From an uncultured Xanthobacteraceae bacterium (lineage in GTDB: Bacteria; Pseudomonadota; Alphaproteobacteria; Rhizobiales; Xanthobacteraceae): a DNA stretch of 15,668 nucleotides. Below are positions 1 to 6,846 of the stretch, in pieces. Location: NCBI GenBank assembly GCA_955652195.1, contig CATPBC010000318.1:1-15668 (forward strand), read 5' to 3'. The position numbers were made by a program, and so were the translations under genes. Each line of letters opens with the position of its first letter. Position 1 is the stretch's first letter. The notes below the pieces were generated by a model. The model was not told where the DNA came from. It saw only the letters and a program-made list of their open reading frames with translations, and ran no database searches.

Positions 1-106
1 AGTCGCCGGAACCGGCACCTTTGTCCTGCCGATCCATTTCCCGCATCCGACCACGGGACGTGTCGAGGGCGACGGCGCGCTATTTCGCTACTACTTCGTG
101 CGTTAA
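1..106 (+). CDS. C-terminal end of a probable MBL-fold metallohydrolase (partial)
   Basis: An open frame enters from the left edge (first full codon at position 2) and ends at TAA 104-106, giving 34 visible residues. The tail contains HFPHPTTGRVEGDG followed by FRYYFVR. This resembles the usual end of bacterial MBL-fold hydrolases, where an HFP-x-PT-x-G turn and a D/E-x-DG-x-x-(F/Y)R strand close the metallo-beta-lactamase sandwich. That histidine is not one of the main metal ligands, and all the catalytic motifs would lie upstream, outside the window. No start, signal peptide or domain boundary can be seen. The assignment rests on a short recalled tail pattern, so it is tentative. That the frame is coding is more certain than which family it belongs to. 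Confidence 0.5.
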   Translation, partial: VAGTGTFVLPIHFPHPTTGRVEGDGALFRYYFVR

Positions 107-172
107 AGCGAAGGCTGGCCAACGGGCGCCGGCGCCAACTACAGCCGACGCAATCTATGCGATCGGGATCGC

Positions 173-200
173 GCCTGGAGGGTGAGCTTCAAGAGCAATG
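173..200 (+). pseudogene. Short coding remnant resembling the gene at 3212-3550
   Basis: These 28 nt match positions 3473-3500 at 23 of 28 bases. Translated in the corresponding frame, the stretch reads AWRVSFKSN against GWKVSFKSN in the intact protein. Three of the five base differences are synonymous third-position changes, which suggests descent from a once-translated paralogue and not a recent copy. No start codon or upstream domain is recognisable between the stop at 106 and this stretch, and similarity ends abruptly afterwards. It is best read as a decayed or truncated gene end. The match is short, so chance convergence is possible. Confidence 0.3.
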
Positions 201-232
201 ATCGACTAGAAGCGATCAGCTCGAGCTCCTGC

Positions 233-763
233 TCAGCGCCGCTCGTTTCTATCCCGGTCCTTGACGAAGACATGATAGACGACGCTGTCCCAAGCGTTGT
301 GAATGCCGACGAACAGCAACAGCAGCGCCGCGCCGCCGACCCCAAACAACGCCACTCGCGTGACGGAAGGCGCCCCGAATGCCGACGGTAACAGTGTTGC
401 GTACGCTGCGATGGGCAGCAGAGCATGAAATACCCAGTCCTCAAATTGTGTTTGGTACACGCTTTGCACCCGCATGCGGCGAATGACGATCATTGCGTAA
501 ATCGTTCCGCTGAATCCGATAACGCCCCAAAGCGCTGCGACGAAGGTGATCGTTGGCCATGGGGCGCGCAGCAGCGCCGACAACAGCAAGACGGTGCCAA
601 GATGAACGATTGTCGGCGTGCCAAAGGCAGCGCCGCCTTCTAGCGCAGGCGAAGTCGGCTTTTGGGCAATGAGCGTTATAACGACGAACTGCAATCCAAT
701 CAGCGCGCCGGCTGCCGAGCCGACGATCACGTAGAAGCTGTCCCATTCAACGAGCTCTGGCAT
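233..763 (-). CDS. Hypothetical four-helix inner-membrane protein
   Basis: The product has 176 residues and no function I recognise. It shows about four hydrophobic segments, near residues 10-33, 50-78, 80-96 and 112-155, the last probably two helices in a hairpin. The N-terminal helix carries a small-residue run (GSAAGALIGLQFVV). The C-terminal tail (residues 165-176) is short and highly charged, KDRDRNERR, and is probably cytoplasmic. The ATG at 763-761 is preceded by AGG with 8 nt spacing, which supports this start. It lies 15 nt downstream of the membrane protein at 779-1426, so it is probably the last gene of the SBP56 operon. Similar small membrane proteins opening with an alanine/glycine-rich helix are familiar from Bradyrhizobium relatives, but I cannot name a characterised one. 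Confidence 0.75.
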   Translation of the reverse strand: MPELVEWDSFYVIVGSAAGALIGLQFVVITLIAQKPTSPALEGGAAFGTPTIVHLGTVLLLSALLRAPWPTITFVAALWGVIGFSGTIYAMIVIRRMRVQSVYQTQFEDWVFHALLPIAAYATLLPSAFGAPSVTRVALFGVGGAALLLLFVGIHNAWDSVVYHVFVKDRDRNERR

Positions 764-778
764 ATGAGCACCTGAGTT

Positions 779-1426
779 TCAGATCGCGAGGAGTAAAACT
801 CCGCACGCAACAAGTGCGATCGTCCAGACCAGATCGAGATTGATCCAGCCGCGGCGCAGGAAACCGACGCCGACCCTTTTGTAGACGACGATGGAAACAA
901 TTCCGATGGTCGCCAGCATCGCCGCAGTGTGCACGCCGAGTGCAGCGAACGCGATCGGCAAAGAGGTACCTACCGTCAAGGCGTGCGTCGGCGAAGCCGC
1001 GAGGCAAAGTGGGATCACCGCCGGAATCAACATCAGCCCCGCGCCGTGTGCATTCGCCATCAGGAATGACCACAGGAATAAACCGCCAAGCCCGACCTGC
1101 ATGCCAAACCGCACTTTATGACGCCGCCCGTAAAGCGCATGCCAGGCAGCCCAGCCGAACAGCATGGCGGCAGCGAGCGGCCGCAACAGGCCGGGGTCAA
1201 GCACCAGCCCGAGCGCCAGCACGAGAAAGAGAACGAGCGCAATAGCCAGCGCATGGCCAAGCCCGATTGGCAACAGCGACAGCCAGACGATCCGCTCGCT
1301 GCGGTGGTTGAGCCCAAGCGCGACGGCAAACAGCCAGCCCATCGCCGGGTTGATGCCGTGAAACAGACCGAGTCCCGCGATCGCAAGCCAGAGCCAGATA
1401 TCGCTCGATATGGCCGGCGTGCTCAC
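779..1426 (-). CDS. Polytopic membrane protein with His motifs, possibly a distant NicO/HupE-type metal transporter
   Basis: From a GTG at 1426-1424 the product is 215 residues and almost wholly hydrophobic, with about six membrane segments. Motifs seen are FHGINPAMGW in the first segment, GLGHALAI in the next, and MANAHGAGLML in the middle of the protein. Paired motifs of the form H-x-x-x-P/D near the N-terminus plus GH in a later helix are typical of nickel/cobalt (NicO/RcnA/HoxN) and HupE-like permeases. The link is only by pattern and is an inference. The open frame extends upstream to 1567, but that part lies inside the SBP56 gene and is not membrane-like. GTG 1426 sits 13 nt after the SBP56 stop, though no good ribosome binding site precedes it. 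An ATG at 1443 is in another frame and stops quickly. The context suggests a partner of the SBP56 enzyme. Confidence 0.7.
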   Translation of the reverse strand: MSTPAISSDIWLWLAIAGLGLFHGINPAMGWLFAVALGLNHRSERIVWLSLLPIGLGHALAIALVLFLVLALGLVLDPGLLRPLAAAMLFGWAAWHALYGRRHKVRFGMQVGLGGLFLWSFLMANAHGAGLMLIPAVIPLCLAASPTHALTVGTSLPIAFAALGVHTAAMLATIGIVSIVVYKRVGVGFLRRGWINLDLVWTIALVACGVLLLAI

Positions 1427-1439
1427 AGGCCGTAGGCCG

Positions 1440-2846
1440 TCATGGGTAGCAGTAGGAATCCGAGGAGCAATCGCCGCCCTGCAGGCGGACCTGGTGTGGA
1501 CGCTGTCCCTTTGGCCAGTCGATAAAGAACTTCGGATCGAAGGCGACGCCGCCGTCTGACTTGGCATCGAGCTTCACCATCCAGCCGTCGATTCCCTCGG
1601 GATAGAATTGCGGATCGATGGCGCCATAAAGCGAGTTTGTGAAGTAGACCCGCCGCCCGTCGCGGCTCACTTCCACCATCTGCGGGCCGCCATTGAGCTT
1701 GCCATTCTTCGCGCCGTTCTTGGCGCCCGGATGGCTCGCGCGCGCTACGATGCCGCCGATGCGCACCTTACCGGTGAGTTTGGGATTGAACGGATCCGAG
1801 ACGTCGTATTGCTGCAGGTCGCCGGTGCCCCAGCAGGCCACGTAGAGAAAGCGGTCGTCCATCGATAGATCGATATCGGTGACGAGCGGCGGCACCGCCT
1901 TGAAACCCTTGAGAACGGGCGGCAGGAGATCGGGGTCGGCCGGCTCGGCGGGAATGGAAATGATTTTCTTCACCGCCCATTTGTCGCCGTCGCGATACCA
2001 GGTCCAGATCGACGACGATAAATCCTTCAAGCTGATGACGCAGTTGACGAAACCATACGGCTTGGTCGGGTCGTGAGCCGGTCGCAATTCGAAAACCAGC
2101 TGGTGCTCTTCGCCGAAATCGATTGTTTGCAGGTGCTTGCGTTTGGTGAAATCCCAGAAATGCAAGCGGCGGCCATATTTGCTGCCCAGCAGAATCTCCG
2201 GCACCAGGCCATTCTCGAATGTCTCGGGCGCGCCCCATTCGCTGGTGACCATGGTGTCGAAGCCAAGATGCCACCAGGCGTCGTAGGCGAGCTGCTGGGG
2301 GCCGCGATCCACTTCCCAGCGGCCGAGCGGTTCGAAACTCTCGTGGTCCATCACAAAGACGCCGCCCGGCGCTTTGCCGTCCTTGTTGCCGAGCGCGGCG
2401 ACATAGATGCCGCCCGGTCCGCAATGCACCGTGTGCGGCCGCGTGTAGCCGGTTTTTTCCGCGATTTCCTGCGGCTCAATCACCTTTACGATCTGCGGCC
2501 GGCGCGGATCGGGTTTGGTGTCGAGAATGTAGATGCGCGATGAACGCAGCCCGGGAACGACCAGATAGCGCCGCTCGATATGGGGATGCGGCGCATTGGG
2601 ACACAGACAGGACGAGCAGGCGTTCCAGCCGAAATGGTGAAATTCGTCGCCGGCATGGGTGGCCGCAACGGTGCCGATAATGCTCGAATAGGACGGCGAA
2701 CTCGGATCGAGATCGACGACCGCAATACTGTCCGGTGACTTTCGCGCCGGGTCGAAAGCCGCCACGTAAGCAAGCTGTTCTGGCGGCGCTTTCGCCGCCA
2801 AACGGGGCGACGGATAGAAGCTCGGATCGGGCTGCCAGGTAGCCAT
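1440..2846 (-). CDS. SBP56-family protein (selenium-binding protein / methanethiol oxidase family)
   Basis: The 468-residue product matches human SELENBP1 and bacterial MtoX along its length: HHFGWNACSSC at residues 70-80, HTVHC, STEW-type TSEWGAP, DIDLSMDDRFLY, WGTGDLQQYDVSDP, GGPQM and a C-terminal GGDCSSD (457-463). The CSSC motif is the family's selenium-binding site, and conserved histidines (including H70, H71 and H451) are candidate copper ligands. Characterised members oxidise methanethiol to formaldehyde, H2S and H2O2. The start is ATG 2846, because GGAGG lies 5 nt upstream and the protein then has the usual length; the open frame runs on to 3128 but the extra part looks non-coding. 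No signal peptide is evident in this copy. The neighbours are two membrane proteins. The SCO1/SenC and MauG genes often found beside mtoX are not in the window, so I do not assign that symbol. The protein ends with an unusual extra SYCYP. Confidence 0.93.
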   Translation of the reverse strand: MATWQPDPSFYPSPRLAAKAPPEQLAYVAAFDPARKSPDSIAVVDLDPSSPSYSSIIGTVAATHAGDEFHHFGWNACSSCLCPNAPHPHIERRYLVVPGLRSSRIYILDTKPDPRRPQIVKVIEPQEIAEKTGYTRPHTVHCGPGGIYVAALGNKDGKAPGGVFVMDHESFEPLGRWEVDRGPQQLAYDAWWHLGFDTMVTSEWGAPETFENGLVPEILLGSKYGRRLHFWDFTKRKHLQTIDFGEEHQLVFELRPAHDPTKPYGFVNCVISLKDLSSSIWTWYRDGDKWAVKKIISIPAEPADPDLLPPVLKGFKAVPPLVTDIDLSMDDRFLYVACWGTGDLQQYDVSDPFNPKLTGKVRIGGIVARASHPGAKNGAKNGKLNGGPQMVEVSRDGRRVYFTNSLYGAIDPQFYPEGIDGWMVKLDAKSDGGVAFDPKFFIDWPKGQRPHQVRLQGGDCSSDSYCYP

Positions 2847-3211
2847 CGCGTCCTCCCCTTCGTTCAGCGCGTTACGCCATGGCGGCAAGGATAACAGCGG
2901 GTTCGCGGGAGTCGATAGCAAAGCCCCGGGGGCAGCGTGAGACGCCGCCGCCGCCCGCGATCTTTTCAGACGGAACAATCCGCTCCGGGCATGAGAGGGT
3001 CGGCGCTTTACTCCAATGGAATTATTTTGCGCGCTTCTCGTGCCTGGCGATTTGGACGATCGCGCGCATAACTCTTCGCTAACTTTCCGGCGCACATACT
3101 GGCTTTGATCGGGCGGGGTTGGTCGCATCGTCGAGCACTAAGACTGCTGCCGGGCAACGGGCGGCCCCTCTGTTGCAGGATAATCGCGCTTTTTGAGGGG
3201 ACGAGGACGCG
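2847..3211. promoter_or_regulatory. Divergent intergenic region between SBP56 and the 3212 gene
   Basis: These 365 nt separate two divergently transcribed genes and must hold the promoters for both. The SBP56 ribosome binding site is at 2852-2856. I found no -35/-10 pair close enough to consensus to call, no clear inverted repeat beyond short GC palindromes, and no supported small gene. Several open stretches here extend from the SBP56 frame but lack start signals and family resemblance. Confidence 0.4.
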
Positions 3212-3550
3212 TTGATCGGAATTCTGAGAAAGCCGTGGTGGGTTGGACCGTTGGTCGCCGGCGTATCCTACAGCCACTACAGTGGCGGCAAGCCACCGGA
3301 GCCGCCGGCCGTCAGTGGCTATGAGGTCGTCCATAATCGCGCAAACCTGCCGCGCAACGGCCGGCTTGTCGTCGTTGCAACCTGTCCCGCCGGCAAACGC
3401 GCCATCAGCGGCGGCTATTCGACGCCGAGTCCGGTCGATACGACGGATTTTTCCAATCCGGAGGGCAACAACGGCTGGAAGGTCAGCTTTAAGAGTAATG
3501 GCGGCAGCGGTAATGCGTCCGTCTACGCGGTCTGCGTCAACGCCAACTAG
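3212..3550 (+). CDS. Small protein of unknown function with a CPAGKR...GW-x-VSF...VYAVC domain
   Basis: The 112-residue product has a hydrophobic N-terminus (residues 8-20) and then a domain from about residue 35 with VATCPAGKRAISGGYS, GWKVSFKSN and VYAVCVN. Similar small extracytoplasmic domains, with one Cys in a CP-x-GK turn and one near the end of the last strand, occur in many bacterial secreted proteins of unknown role; the two cysteines (about 63 apart at most) may form a disulphide. The start is a TTG at 3212, since an in-frame TGA lies at 3194-3196 and no ATG follows early. A GAGG at 3203-3206 is 5 nt upstream of it. The N-terminus is short and unlike a standard signal peptide, so export is uncertain. 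It is transcribed alone, divergent from SBP56. A fragment of a related sequence lies at 173-200. Confidence 0.7.
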   Translation: MIGILRKPWWVGPLVAGVSYSHYSGGKPPEPPAVSGYEVVHNRANLPRNGRLVVVATCPAGKRAISGGYSTPSPVDTTDFSNPEGNNGWKVSFKSNGGSGNASVYAVCVNAN

Positions 3551-3619
3551 CGCGCACTAAGCGATCCGCACAGCGCAGCTGAAGACCTTGCGATCGCGGC
3601 GAACGTTCTTTGCGCAGCC

Positions 3620-3949
3620 CTAAGCCCGACCCGCTTGCTGGTATTTTATGTTCACCGACGACAGATGCTCGCCGAAATGGCGATCGAGCCAGCCAAGAAA
3701 CGAAGATAAGAGCCTCGCTTCATCACCGCGATCCGGCGATTTGATGACCGCCTCGACGCCCTCGGATTCACCCGGCTCCAAGTTGATCGATCCTTTGTAG
3801 CGAACGTGCGTCCATTTTACGCCGTTGCGCCGGCGCGCGCTCGCGCGTGAGAACGTTCCGCGTCCGCTGCGGCGGATTTCGGCTTGCTTCCTGATCATTG
3901 CGCTGTAAAGACGCGTACGGTCGCTAGGGACAATCTCAAGTAATTTCAT
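3620..3949 (-). CDS. Conserved hypothetical protein, small and soluble
   Basis: I cannot assign a function. From ATG 3949 the product is 109 residues. It is basic in its first half (IRKQAEIRRSGRGTFSRASARRR) and then reads as a compact alpha/beta domain with WTHVRYKGSINL, an acidic ESEGVEAVIKS strand and a C-terminal helix LLSSFLGWLDRHFGEHL followed by a VNIKYQ strand. Similar short proteins with a W-x-H-x-x-Y-x-G-x-I strand and a DRHF helix are frequent in Hyphomicrobiales, in several copies per genome. The start is chosen because GGAG lies 6 nt upstream and the family usually begins with MKL. The frame remains open to a TTG at 4033 and other ATGs at 4012 and 3961, which lack good ribosome binding sites. 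It has no membrane segment or signal peptide. Confidence 0.72.
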   Translation of the reverse strand: MKLLEIVPSDRTRLYSAMIRKQAEIRRSGRGTFSRASARRRNGVKWTHVRYKGSINLEPGESEGVEAVIKSPDRGDEARLLSSFLGWLDRHFGEHLSSVNIKYQQAGRA

Positions 3950-4069
3950 GGCCAGCTCCATGATTCGCTGCCGCTGGCCAGCATCGCACGCCGAGGCGCA
4001 ATTGTTGAGCATTGTTTGATCGCTTATCAGCAAATAAGCCGTTCTATCGCCATAGCTGAAATCGGCGGG

Positions 4070-4237
4070 CTACCACCCGTCGGGCGCACATCTGACCGGC
4101 GAATTCGGGTTGCGCGGATCGCATTGGACGTAACCGCCACCCGGCGGGTTGGCGAAACTGACTGTCGCCGCGCTCGCCAGCAAGGCCAGGACCAGAGTCG
4201 TTTTTTTGAAAATTACTCTAACGCTGCCGTGGCGCAT
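4070..4237 (-). CDS. Predicted secreted mini-protein with a C-x10-C motif
   Basis: The product has 55 residues. Residues 1-12 are basic (MRHGSVRVIFKK), residues 13-27 are hydrophobic (TLVLALLASAATVSF) and an alanine with a following NPP suggests signal peptidase I cleavage at SFA|N. The mature part would be about 26 residues, rich in Pro, Gly and Asn, with two cysteines exactly ten residues apart that could form one disulphide. ATG 4237 is chosen because AAGGA lies 8 nt upstream and the signal peptide begins there; the frame stays open to 4327 but that would overlap the monooxygenase gene. It lies 58 nt downstream of the monooxygenase and may be its last co-transcribed gene or stand alone. 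Nothing in the sequence gives its role. Confidence 0.6.
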   Translation of the reverse strand: MRHGSVRVIFKKTTLVLALLASAATVSFANPPGGGYVQCDPRNPNSPVRCAPDGW

Positions 4238-4295
4238 GACACTCGTCCTTTGTTTTATCGTTGACTTCACATGACCTGACCGACGAGCCCGACAT

Positions 4296-5924
4296 TTATT
4301 CCCGAGGCCGCACAAGCCGTTTATCACGCTGACCTTTCCGATCGCGTGCTAGTGATTTGGCGAGTAGCGATGTTGCGTCGGCGGGCGGCGCGTCGCCGGC
4401 CCAGGCGATATAACGATCCGGACGCACCAGGATGAGTTTGGCTTCATAGGCGCGGCGGCCTTGGTCATAGCTGTCGCACACGATTTTCAATGGCAGTTGC
4501 AGCGTCTTGGCCGCTTGCGCGAAGGCCGCCGCGGTCGCGTGCTGCGCATCGAACGCGAGCAGCGTGAACTCGTTACCGAGTTCCGCAAAAACATTGCGGC
4601 CAGACGATAGAAGCTGCGGCGGCAGATGATGGCCGGCGCGTGCTTTGAACGTGTGCGAGCCACGGGCGCTGCTCACGCCGCCAGGCGGGCCGCAGACGAT
4701 CGGCGATCCTTCGTAATGCGGCTCGTAGGTCAAAACATTCGGCGCACTGGCATTGGTATGTTCCTGCCATGCTCGCGCAAATTCTACCGGATCGCGCTCC
4801 GGGCTGTAGCGGCGGAGGAATTCGCGGTCGCGGCGGATCCCGGCCTCGATGAAGTCTTCCGCAGTCTCCTTGAAAACCGGCCGCCGCTCCTCGCTGTAGC
4901 TCGCGAGCAGCGCCTCGCTGCCCCAGCCGTTGAGCGCCGCCGTAAGCTTCCAACCGAGATTGACGACATCGTCGAGCCCATTGTTGAGGCCATAGGCGCC
5001 ATAAGGCGGATGCGAATGCGCGGCATCGCCGGCGATGAAGACGCGACCCGCCTGGTAAGTCTCGGCGACCGCGATGCGCAAATCCCAGAAGCTGACATAG
5101 TCGAAATGACAGGCGAACGGAAAGCCGGCAGCTTTCTGCAGCAAAGCATGAAAATCGTAATTATCGCGTGTCGTGTTGGCCGGCACCGGCGAATGGAAGA
5201 ACCAGCTTTCGCCGACATCGACTCGACCGAAGAATTGCCAATAGCCGTTGAGATCGGGATGAATGACGCGATAGGTCGAGCGTGGCGGAAAGCGCTTGAG
5301 CTTGTCGTGCAGCGCGGGCGAGCGGAACAGCGCCAGCACCATCAATTGCTCAAAGTTGGCGCCGCCGCGCGCTATGCCGGCTTGTTCACGGACGATGGAA
5401 TGCGCACCATCGCAGCCAACCGCGTAATCGGCTTGCAACAGCTCCCGTCCAGGGCCGCCGTCTTCCGCAATCGCGACTTCGACGCCGGCCGCATCCTGGC
5501 TGATGGATTCGGCAGTCCAGCCGAACCGGGCCTCCACATTCTTGAACTGGGTCAGCCGCATGCGCAAAACGTATTCCGCCTGGTATTGCGGCAGCCGCTC
5601 ATTCTCCTGGAAATAATAGGGATTGACGATTTCGCGCAGCGGCGGTGCGGACCAATATTCGTTGTTGAGATCGCGGTAGGCGACAATCCCGCTCATTGGA
5701 TATGACGGCGGCAGAATTCGCGCGGCCCGCAACGCATCCGCAACGCCCCAAAAGTAAAAGTGCTCCACCGAGCGTTGCGTGAGATTTTGCCCCTTGGGGA
5801 TACGCTGCGGTTCGCGCCGCCGCTCGATGAGCGCGCAGGCAATCCCGCGCTGGCCGAGTTCGACCGCAAGCGCCACGCCGACAGGCCCGCCGCCGATAAT
5901 GACGACCTGATATCGTTTTTTCAT
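4296..5924 (-). CDS. FAD-dependent aromatic monooxygenase, PheA/TfdB (MhpA-like) type
   Basis: The 542-residue product has all three flavin hydroxylase fingerprints: GGGPVG at residues 11-16 in an N-terminal beta-alpha-beta FAD fold, the DG motif CDGAHS at 171-176, and the GD motif GRVFIAGDAAHSHPPYGAYG at 293-312. The C-terminal part (about 440-530) looks like the thioredoxin-like dimerisation domain of phenol hydroxylases, including the typical LVRPDRYIAWAG strand. Such enzymes use NAD(P)H and O2 to hydroxylate phenolic or related rings in the cytoplasm. The substrate cannot be told from sequence. The start is the ATG at 5924, 20 nt after the Inh gene stop; no strong ribosome binding site precedes it, so coupling to the upstream gene is plausible. 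No ring-cleavage dioxygenase is present nearby, so the pathway is not obvious. Confidence 0.9.
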   Translation of the reverse strand: MKKRYQVVIIGGGPVGVALAVELGQRGIACALIERRREPQRIPKGQNLTQRSVEHFYFWGVADALRAARILPPSYPMSGIVAYRDLNNEYWSAPPLREIVNPYYFQENERLPQYQAEYVLRMRLTQFKNVEARFGWTAESISQDAAGVEVAIAEDGGPGRELLQADYAVGCDGAHSIVREQAGIARGGANFEQLMVLALFRSPALHDKLKRFPPRSTYRVIHPDLNGYWQFFGRVDVGESWFFHSPVPANTTRDNYDFHALLQKAAGFPFACHFDYVSFWDLRIAVAETYQAGRVFIAGDAAHSHPPYGAYGLNNGLDDVVNLGWKLTAALNGWGSEALLASYSEERRPVFKETAEDFIEAGIRRDREFLRRYSPERDPVEFARAWQEHTNASAPNVLTYEPHYEGSPIVCGPPGGVSSARGSHTFKARAGHHLPPQLLSSGRNVFAELGNEFTLLAFDAQHATAAAFAQAAKTLQLPLKIVCDSYDQGRRAYEAKLILVRPDRYIAWAGDAPPADATSLLAKSLARDRKGQRDKRLVRPRE

Positions 5925-5944
5925 TTGAGCGAAAGAGCTGTCAG

Positions 5945-6754
5945 TTACTGCCGCACCAGCATAATCGGATCAGCCGATTCCGGCACCCGCTGCCAGGTAT
6001 TGGGCTCGCTCTCCTCAAATTGCCAGGATTGCCCGCGCGCCGACAGCAGCACCAGCTCGCCTTGGTCCATGCGCCACGCGCTTGGATTAAAGCGCGTGAC
6101 CAACGGGTCGCAGCCCGCCTTCAAGCGCAGCGCCAAGGCGTCAACGCCGGCCGGACTGTTCGCCAGCGTTAGCGTGCAGATCGGCTTTCCTGAGCCACGC
6201 GCAATGACCCAATCGCCGACCATGTCTTCGGCCGAGCGCATCGGGGCCGCGGCGGCGCTCTGGAGAATGAAGCGGCCTTCGCCGGGCGTGAAGCCGTCGT
6301 ACATGCCGCTTTCGGCTTCGGTAAGCTCGATGACCGCTTCGCCTTGTTTGTCGAGCAGACGCAAATCGCCGTAATTGTCGAGCGTCCAGCCCAAAATATC
6401 CTTGCTCGACGGAAATAGGCCAGCGCAGTTCTTGTCGACGTCGACCCGCCGGCCGCCAGTAGCCGCCTCTGTGCGGAAGGTAAAGCGGCAGACCTTGTTG
6501 TGGTCGGCGTTGGAGAATTCCCAAACGCCGATCATCACGTTCACGGCGTCTTCCGCACTGGAGCGCGACGGCGCATTCTGGCCTTGCGGATTTTCCGCTG
6601 CTGAACCTTCCAGGGTTTGGTTCTGTTCGGTTGTTGGTTGCGTGTTTTGCGCAGCACTTTGCGCCACGGCTTGCGCGATGCCTTGCGCAAAAGCCGCGCC
6701 ACCGAACAGGCTCGCCGCAAAAGCCGCAACGATCGCGAATTTATCGGCGTTCAT
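5945..6754 (-). CDS. Exported protein with two Inh (protease inhibitor, AprI-like) domains
   Basis: From ATG 6754 the product is 269 residues. Residues 1-23 form a signal peptide ending AFA|Q. Residues 24-70 are a Gln/Ala/Asn-rich linker. Two repeats follow. Domain 1 (about 75-165) has W78 and Cys pair C89/C110. Domain 2 (about 178-269) has W182 and C193/C215. In both the first Cys follows the Trp by 11 residues, and each is followed by a W-x(6-7)-G-(D/E)-L-x-L-L strand. This matches the Inh family of periplasmic lipocalin-like inhibitors of serralysin metalloproteases, best known as AprI. In rhizobia many such proteins occur without a nearby protease, as here, so inhibition is not certain and a structural or ligand-binding role is possible. 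The frame is open further upstream to 6859, but the signal peptide fixes the start. It lies between the hydroxyacid dehydrogenase (92 nt) and the monooxygenase (20 nt). Confidence 0.83.
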   Translation of the reverse strand: MNADKFAIVAAFAASLFGGAAFAQGIAQAVAQSAAQNTQPTTEQNQTLEGSAAENPQGQNAPSRSSAEDAVNVMIGVWEFSNADHNKVCRFTFRTEAATGGRRVDVDKNCAGLFPSSKDILGWTLDNYGDLRLLDKQGEAVIELTEAESGMYDGFTPGEGRFILQSAAAAPMRSAEDMVGDWVIARGSGKPICTLTLANSPAGVDALALRLKAGCDPLVTRFNPSAWRMDQGELVLLSARGQSWQFEESEPNTWQRVPESADPIMLVRQ

Positions 6755-6814
6755 ATACGTCACGCTAGCACGGGTGTGACACGGCGTCATGCGCCGGCAC
6801 AATTTCCGCCGCGG

Positions 6815-6838
6815 GTCCTGCCAAGCGTCCTGCCAAGC
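6815..6838. repeat. Perfect 12-bp tandem duplication upstream of the Inh gene
   Basis: GTCCTGCCAAGC occurs twice head to tail (6815-6826 and 6827-6838) in the 92-nt gap between the hydroxyacid dehydrogenase stop and the Inh gene start. It could be a replication-slippage product or a paired protein-binding site; the sequence does not decide. Confidence 0.9.
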
Positions 6839-6846
6839 TGCAAGAC

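Noticed and set aside
1427..1567. An N-terminal extension of the His-motif membrane protein back to 1567.
   Set aside because: It would lie inside the SBP56 3' end, is polar and Ser/Arg-rich, and is unlike the rest of the protein; GTG 1426 gives a normal first helix.
2847..3128. An N-terminal extension of SBP56 to 3128.
   Set aside because: The MATWQPDPSF start has a strong GGAGG and matches family length; the extension is Arg/Ser/Ala-rich without similarity to SBP56 proteins.
4626..5705. A 359-codon open frame on the plus strand.
   Set aside because: It is antisense to the flavin monooxygenase, whose three fingerprints are intact. Long antisense frames are usual in GC-rich DNA, and this one has no family resemblance.
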